From Rotaria socialis (Eukaryota > Rotifera > Eurotatoria > Philodinida > Philodinidae), in assembly GCA_905331475.1 (NCBI GenBank), contig CAJNYU010004544.1, positions 85,253 through 149,252 on the forward strand: a stretch of 64,000 nucleotides of DNA, written 5' to 3'. Below, piece after piece: positions 61,430 to 64,000 of the stretch (position 1 is its first letter; each line of letters starts with the position of its first letter). The notes below the pieces were generated by a model, which did not search any database, was not told the DNA's origin, and saw only the letters and a program-made list of their open reading frames with translations. A program made the position numbers and the translations under genes.

Positions 61430-64000
61430 GTCTAATCTTAGTATCGTGAAGGTATCTACAGGGTCCTCATGCGCGTCACCCTTCGTGACACTTCCGAGTC
61501 ACCTCAGCAGCGGTTTGGACTTTCACTCTATCCACCTATCACTAGATTTCAGAGTGACACTGTTCGCTGCTAACGTCCAGCTACAATGCCCACAGATGGT
61601 ATATGATGCAAGGGTCCTCAATGACTTTTCCGATGTTACCACTACCTTTCTTGTTGTTTTTACCAAGTCATTGATCTTCTTCTTGTGCGAGCACAATGGG
61701 TCATTAGGCATACTCTACCTTTATTCTCCAGCAAGATGATTCTTGATGATCCGGCTGGTACCAAGAACTGCACTGCGCCGCATTCTCTCAAGACAGTCGG
61801 CTGCTGCTTTTGCGTCTAAGCCAATTTTTTCCCCTAGATCTCCTTTTAGGTTCGAAAGCACTTCGCCTACCGTGCCAATAACAACTGGTAAGAATGTCAC
61901 TTTCCAGTCCGACGTTTGTAATTCACGTTGTAAATTATCGCCCAGCGGGTAGGGTAGTTTCATATCGTGTTCCCAGTTACCATTGACGCAATAGCGACTC
62001 GTTTTTATCTGTATCTGTCTCTCGATACCAGTAAACCATGATACCGCAACCTCTATAATTAAGGCTGTTTTATTTGGCTTATTGAAGACTATTATATCTG
62101 GTTTGTTATCGCGAATGAGCGCTTTGATTTGTACTGGTTGATTCCAATACAGCTTAATACTATCATTCTCTAGAACCGATTCCACTTTCTGCGAGTAGTG
62201 CGGCGGGGTGAGACCGAATTTTCGACATATTCTATAGTGAATGCTTCTAGCAACTGAGTCATGCCGGTCAACGTATAGATTTGGCAGCCACTTCGGACAG
62301 CCGGGCAGGACATGTTCGACTGTTTCGAGGGCAGATCTACACGCTCTACAACTCTTATCGCTCGAATGTACTTGTGAAGGATGCGTGCGCGTTATTAAGC
62401 ATCCTTCTTGAGCTGCTATTGCGTTTCTAACCGCTACCGATGATAGTTTCCCTTCCTTGAGCCAAGTAAAGGATTCTATCAAATCCATGTTAGCTTTCGG
62501 GTGTAGAACACGCCCGGCTAACTCTAACTTCTTCCAAGTTTGATACCATCTGGTGTTATTGACAGTACGCATCAGTTCGACCACGTGTCTAGCTAATGCT
62601 CTTGCGTCGTTAAAGGAAGCACCATCTATGACGACAGTGGAACGTTCTTCCTCTAACTGATAGTCTATGTCATAAGCTTTTAAAATGCTCCTCGCATCAC
62701 TTACTACACATCGTTTCTCCCGGTTAGCCATGGTGACAAACAGATTTAATGAGCCTTTTAATTCTGCTTTCGTACAGAGATACGCCCATAAATATATGGT
62801 GGATTCCTCTATGGCATTCTTAATCGATTTGAGACCATATCCTCCCATGTCAGTTGTCAGGTACAATCTTGCGACACAACTGCATTTATATCTAGATTTC
62901 AGTTTTACAAGTAGCTTGCGAAACTTCTTATCTAGACGTGTTCCTCGTTTTAAGACACTTGCGTATTTTCCACTACCTTTAGCCACGCAACTTGCTATAT
63001 ACCTGAATACTGGTATGATAGTGGAGTTATAGGAGTTCACTTTCTGCCTGAAAGTAAGATCGGAATCCCATAACTTACGTGCTATTTCATAACACCTGCC
63101 GTACGCACGATCCCATGCTACAGGCTCCTTTAACCTAACTTTCTGTTCAATGCCCAGATACTTGTAGACAGCTTCGCCATCTAACATCGGGAAACATATG
63201 CTTCTGTCGTTAGATTTAGTTGCAGCTACTGTTACCTGTGCATTTTTCAGACGCTTTGGTATAAAGTGTGTTTCAGCACATTTATTGACATTCAATTTCA
63301 TGTTAATGTCCTTTGAAATTGATGCTACGACTTCGATCTGCTTAGTAAGACTGTCAGGTGAGTTCGCATACAGTTTAAGATCATCCATATAGAATAGGTG
63401 AGACAACGAGACTTGCAGCCCTTTTTGCTTCCCAGATGCGGTAGTGTACCCTCTTTTTACACTATTTATAGCGTGGCTGATGGGGGCCATCGCAAGACAG
63501 AACAACAAGGGGCTGAAGCTATCCCCTTGCAAGACTCCGGATCGAATCTTAAGATAACTACTTCGTTCTGTCCTCCCTCTGGGGCCTTTAGCTTCATAAC
63601 GTACTCTCCAGCTTCTGATGACGCTCTTTAGAAACTGCCGTAACGGGTCAGGAACTTGCATTGCTTTGAGTAACCATTGGATATAACTATGCGGCAAACT
63701 ATCGAAAGCTTTGGCATAGTCTATCCAAGCTACACTAATTGGCCGTTGCTTTTGATCCTGAGCGTCGGCTACTAGTGTTTGGTCAAGGATATGTGCATGC
63801 GAACAAGCCCATATCCCCCCTCGTAATGCTAATTGCTCGTTGGGCAATATACTTCGCTCCCTCACATACTTATCTAAGTATGCGGCTATGAACCCAGTTA
63901 CGAGCTTGTAACAGGTATTAAGACAAGCTATAGGTCTGAAGTTCGCGGGCTCAGACCTAGATCCGGATTTGTGTATGAGTACTACACGTCCTTCGGTTAT
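61430..64000 (-). mobile_element. RLE-type non-LTR retrotransposon, copy B (3' part)
   Basis: A second minus-strand copy in the same orientation as copy A, truncated only by the window edge. The region 61430-61720 is its 3' untranslated part, related to that of copy A around CATGCGCGTCACCCT. Copy B differs from copy A at many positions, so the two are not recent duplicates of each other. The 5' Myb-like part would lie beyond the window. Confidence 0.88.
61721..64000 (-). CDS. Retrotransposon polyprotein: reverse transcriptase and restriction-like endonuclease (copy B, partial)
   Basis: An uninterrupted frame of 759 codons plus stop, open at the window edge. Numbering from the Met at 63865: reverse transcriptase blocks SVAWIDYAKAFDSLPHSYI (45-63), SGVLQGDSFSPLLFCLAM (109-126) and the catalytic FYMDDLKLYA (158-167); a zinc motif with Cys504, Cys507, His516 and Cys521; then the endonuclease core Pro587-Asp588 followed by Glu603 in ALIIEVAVSW. 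Residues expected for catalysis of both enzymes are present. In R2-like elements the protein nicks DNA at a specific site and reverse-transcribes its own RNA there. The family is recognised by architecture; the exact clade (R4/Dong, NeSL or other) is not settled here. Confidence 0.9.
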   Translation of the reverse strand: MTEGRVVLIHKSGSRSEPANFRPIACLNTCYKLVTGFIAAYLDKYVRERSILPNEQLALRGGIWACSHAHILDQTLVADAQDQKQRPISVAWIDYAKAFDSLPHSYIQWLLKAMQVPDPLRQFLKSVIRSWRVRYEAKGPRGRTERSSYLKIRSGVLQGDSFSPLLFCLAMAPISHAINSVKRGYTTASGKQKGLQVSLSHLFYMDDLKLYANSPDSLTKQIEVVASISKDINMKLNVNKCAETHFIPKRLKNAQVTVAATKSNDRSICFPMLDGEAVYKYLGIEQKVRLKEPVAWDRAYGRCYEIARKLWDSDLTFRQKVNSYNSTIIPVFRYIASCVAKGSGKYASVLKRGTRLDKKFRKLLVKLKSRYKCSCVARLYLTTDMGGYGLKSIKNAIEESTIYLWAYLCTKAELKGSLNLFVTMANREKRCVVSDARSILKAYDIDYQLEEERSTVVIDGASFNDARALARHVVELMRTVNNTRWYQTWKKLELAGRVLHPKANMDLIESFTWLKEGKLSSVAVRNAIAAQEGCLITRTHPSQVHSSDKSCRACRSALETVEHVLPGCPKWLPNLYVDRHDSVARSIHYRICRKFGLTPPHYSQKVESVLENDSIKLYWNQPVQIKALIRDNKPDIIVFNKPNKTALIIEVAVSWFTGIERQIQIKTSRYCVNGNWEHDMKLPYPLGDNLQRELQTSDWKVTFLPVVIGTVGEVLSNLKGDLGEKIGLDAKAAADCLERMRRSAVLGTSRIIKNHLAGE

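Noticed and set aside
62685..63032. 115-codon plus-strand frame
   Set aside because: Antisense shadow of the copy B polyprotein.

Overview
This is an AT-rich animal nuclear genomic window. The genes carry many short introns (mostly 50-70 bp, GT-AG, with a few of 0.4-1.6 kb) and encode metazoan-type proteins: an arrestin-domain protein, a tandem doublecortin protein, AF9/ENL, TOLLIP, IK/RED, an SLC35G-like transporter, the PDH E2 subunit, SMNDC1 and FGFRL1. Compact introns, low GC, single ancestral members of vertebrate paralogue pairs (AF9/ENL) and an endonuclease-type (RLE) non-LTR retrotransposon would suit a rotifer, perhaps a bdelloid. That placement is inference. No rRNA, tRNA or CRISPR could be recognised.

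Layout. 1-703 (-): 5' end of an arrestin-domain gene, cut by the window edge. 2362-5786 (-): 14-exon doublecortin gene ending in an IQ motif. 5.8-10.0 kb: no gene seen. 10023-13074 (-): AF9/ENL (MLLT1/MLLT3) orthologue with YEATS and AHD domains, with an assembly gap (poly-G, N, poly-C) in an intron. 13.1-21.4 kb: gene-poor; it holds a GC-rich palindromic island (14.67 kb) and a 1.05-kb non-autonomous hAT element with a perfect 8-bp target duplication (15436-16486). 21358-22356 (-): unknown acidic protein. 23280-24746 (-): TOLLIP, divergent from 25211-29163 (+): IK/RED. 30164-32060 (-): SLC35G-like transporter. 34296-37009 (+): unrecognised protein with poly-N and poly-Q. 37.0-40.7 kb: two small inverted-repeat elements, no gene. 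40751-43102 (-): PDH E2 (DLAT). 44137-45252 (-): SMNDC1/SPF30. 45.9-46.4 kb: decayed hAT copy. 50121-53354 (+): FGFRL1. 53.4-56.7 kb: gene-poor, with a perfect 32-bp palindrome, a coding-like relic and another CG-rich island. 56.7-64.0 kb: two minus-strand copies of an RLE-type non-LTR retrotransposon. One is broken by several lesions. The other is open to the window edge. Between them is a duplicated fragment flanked by 154-bp direct repeats.

The host genes are unrelated housekeeping and signalling genes (transcription elongation, splicing, endosomal sorting, mitochondrial metabolism, receptor). The only arrangement that looks functional is the TOLLIP/IK divergent pair sharing a 464-bp spacer. 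Exon coordinates were assembled by hand from splice consensus, reading phase and family similarity. Totals are in frame throughout, but untranslated regions are not delimited.
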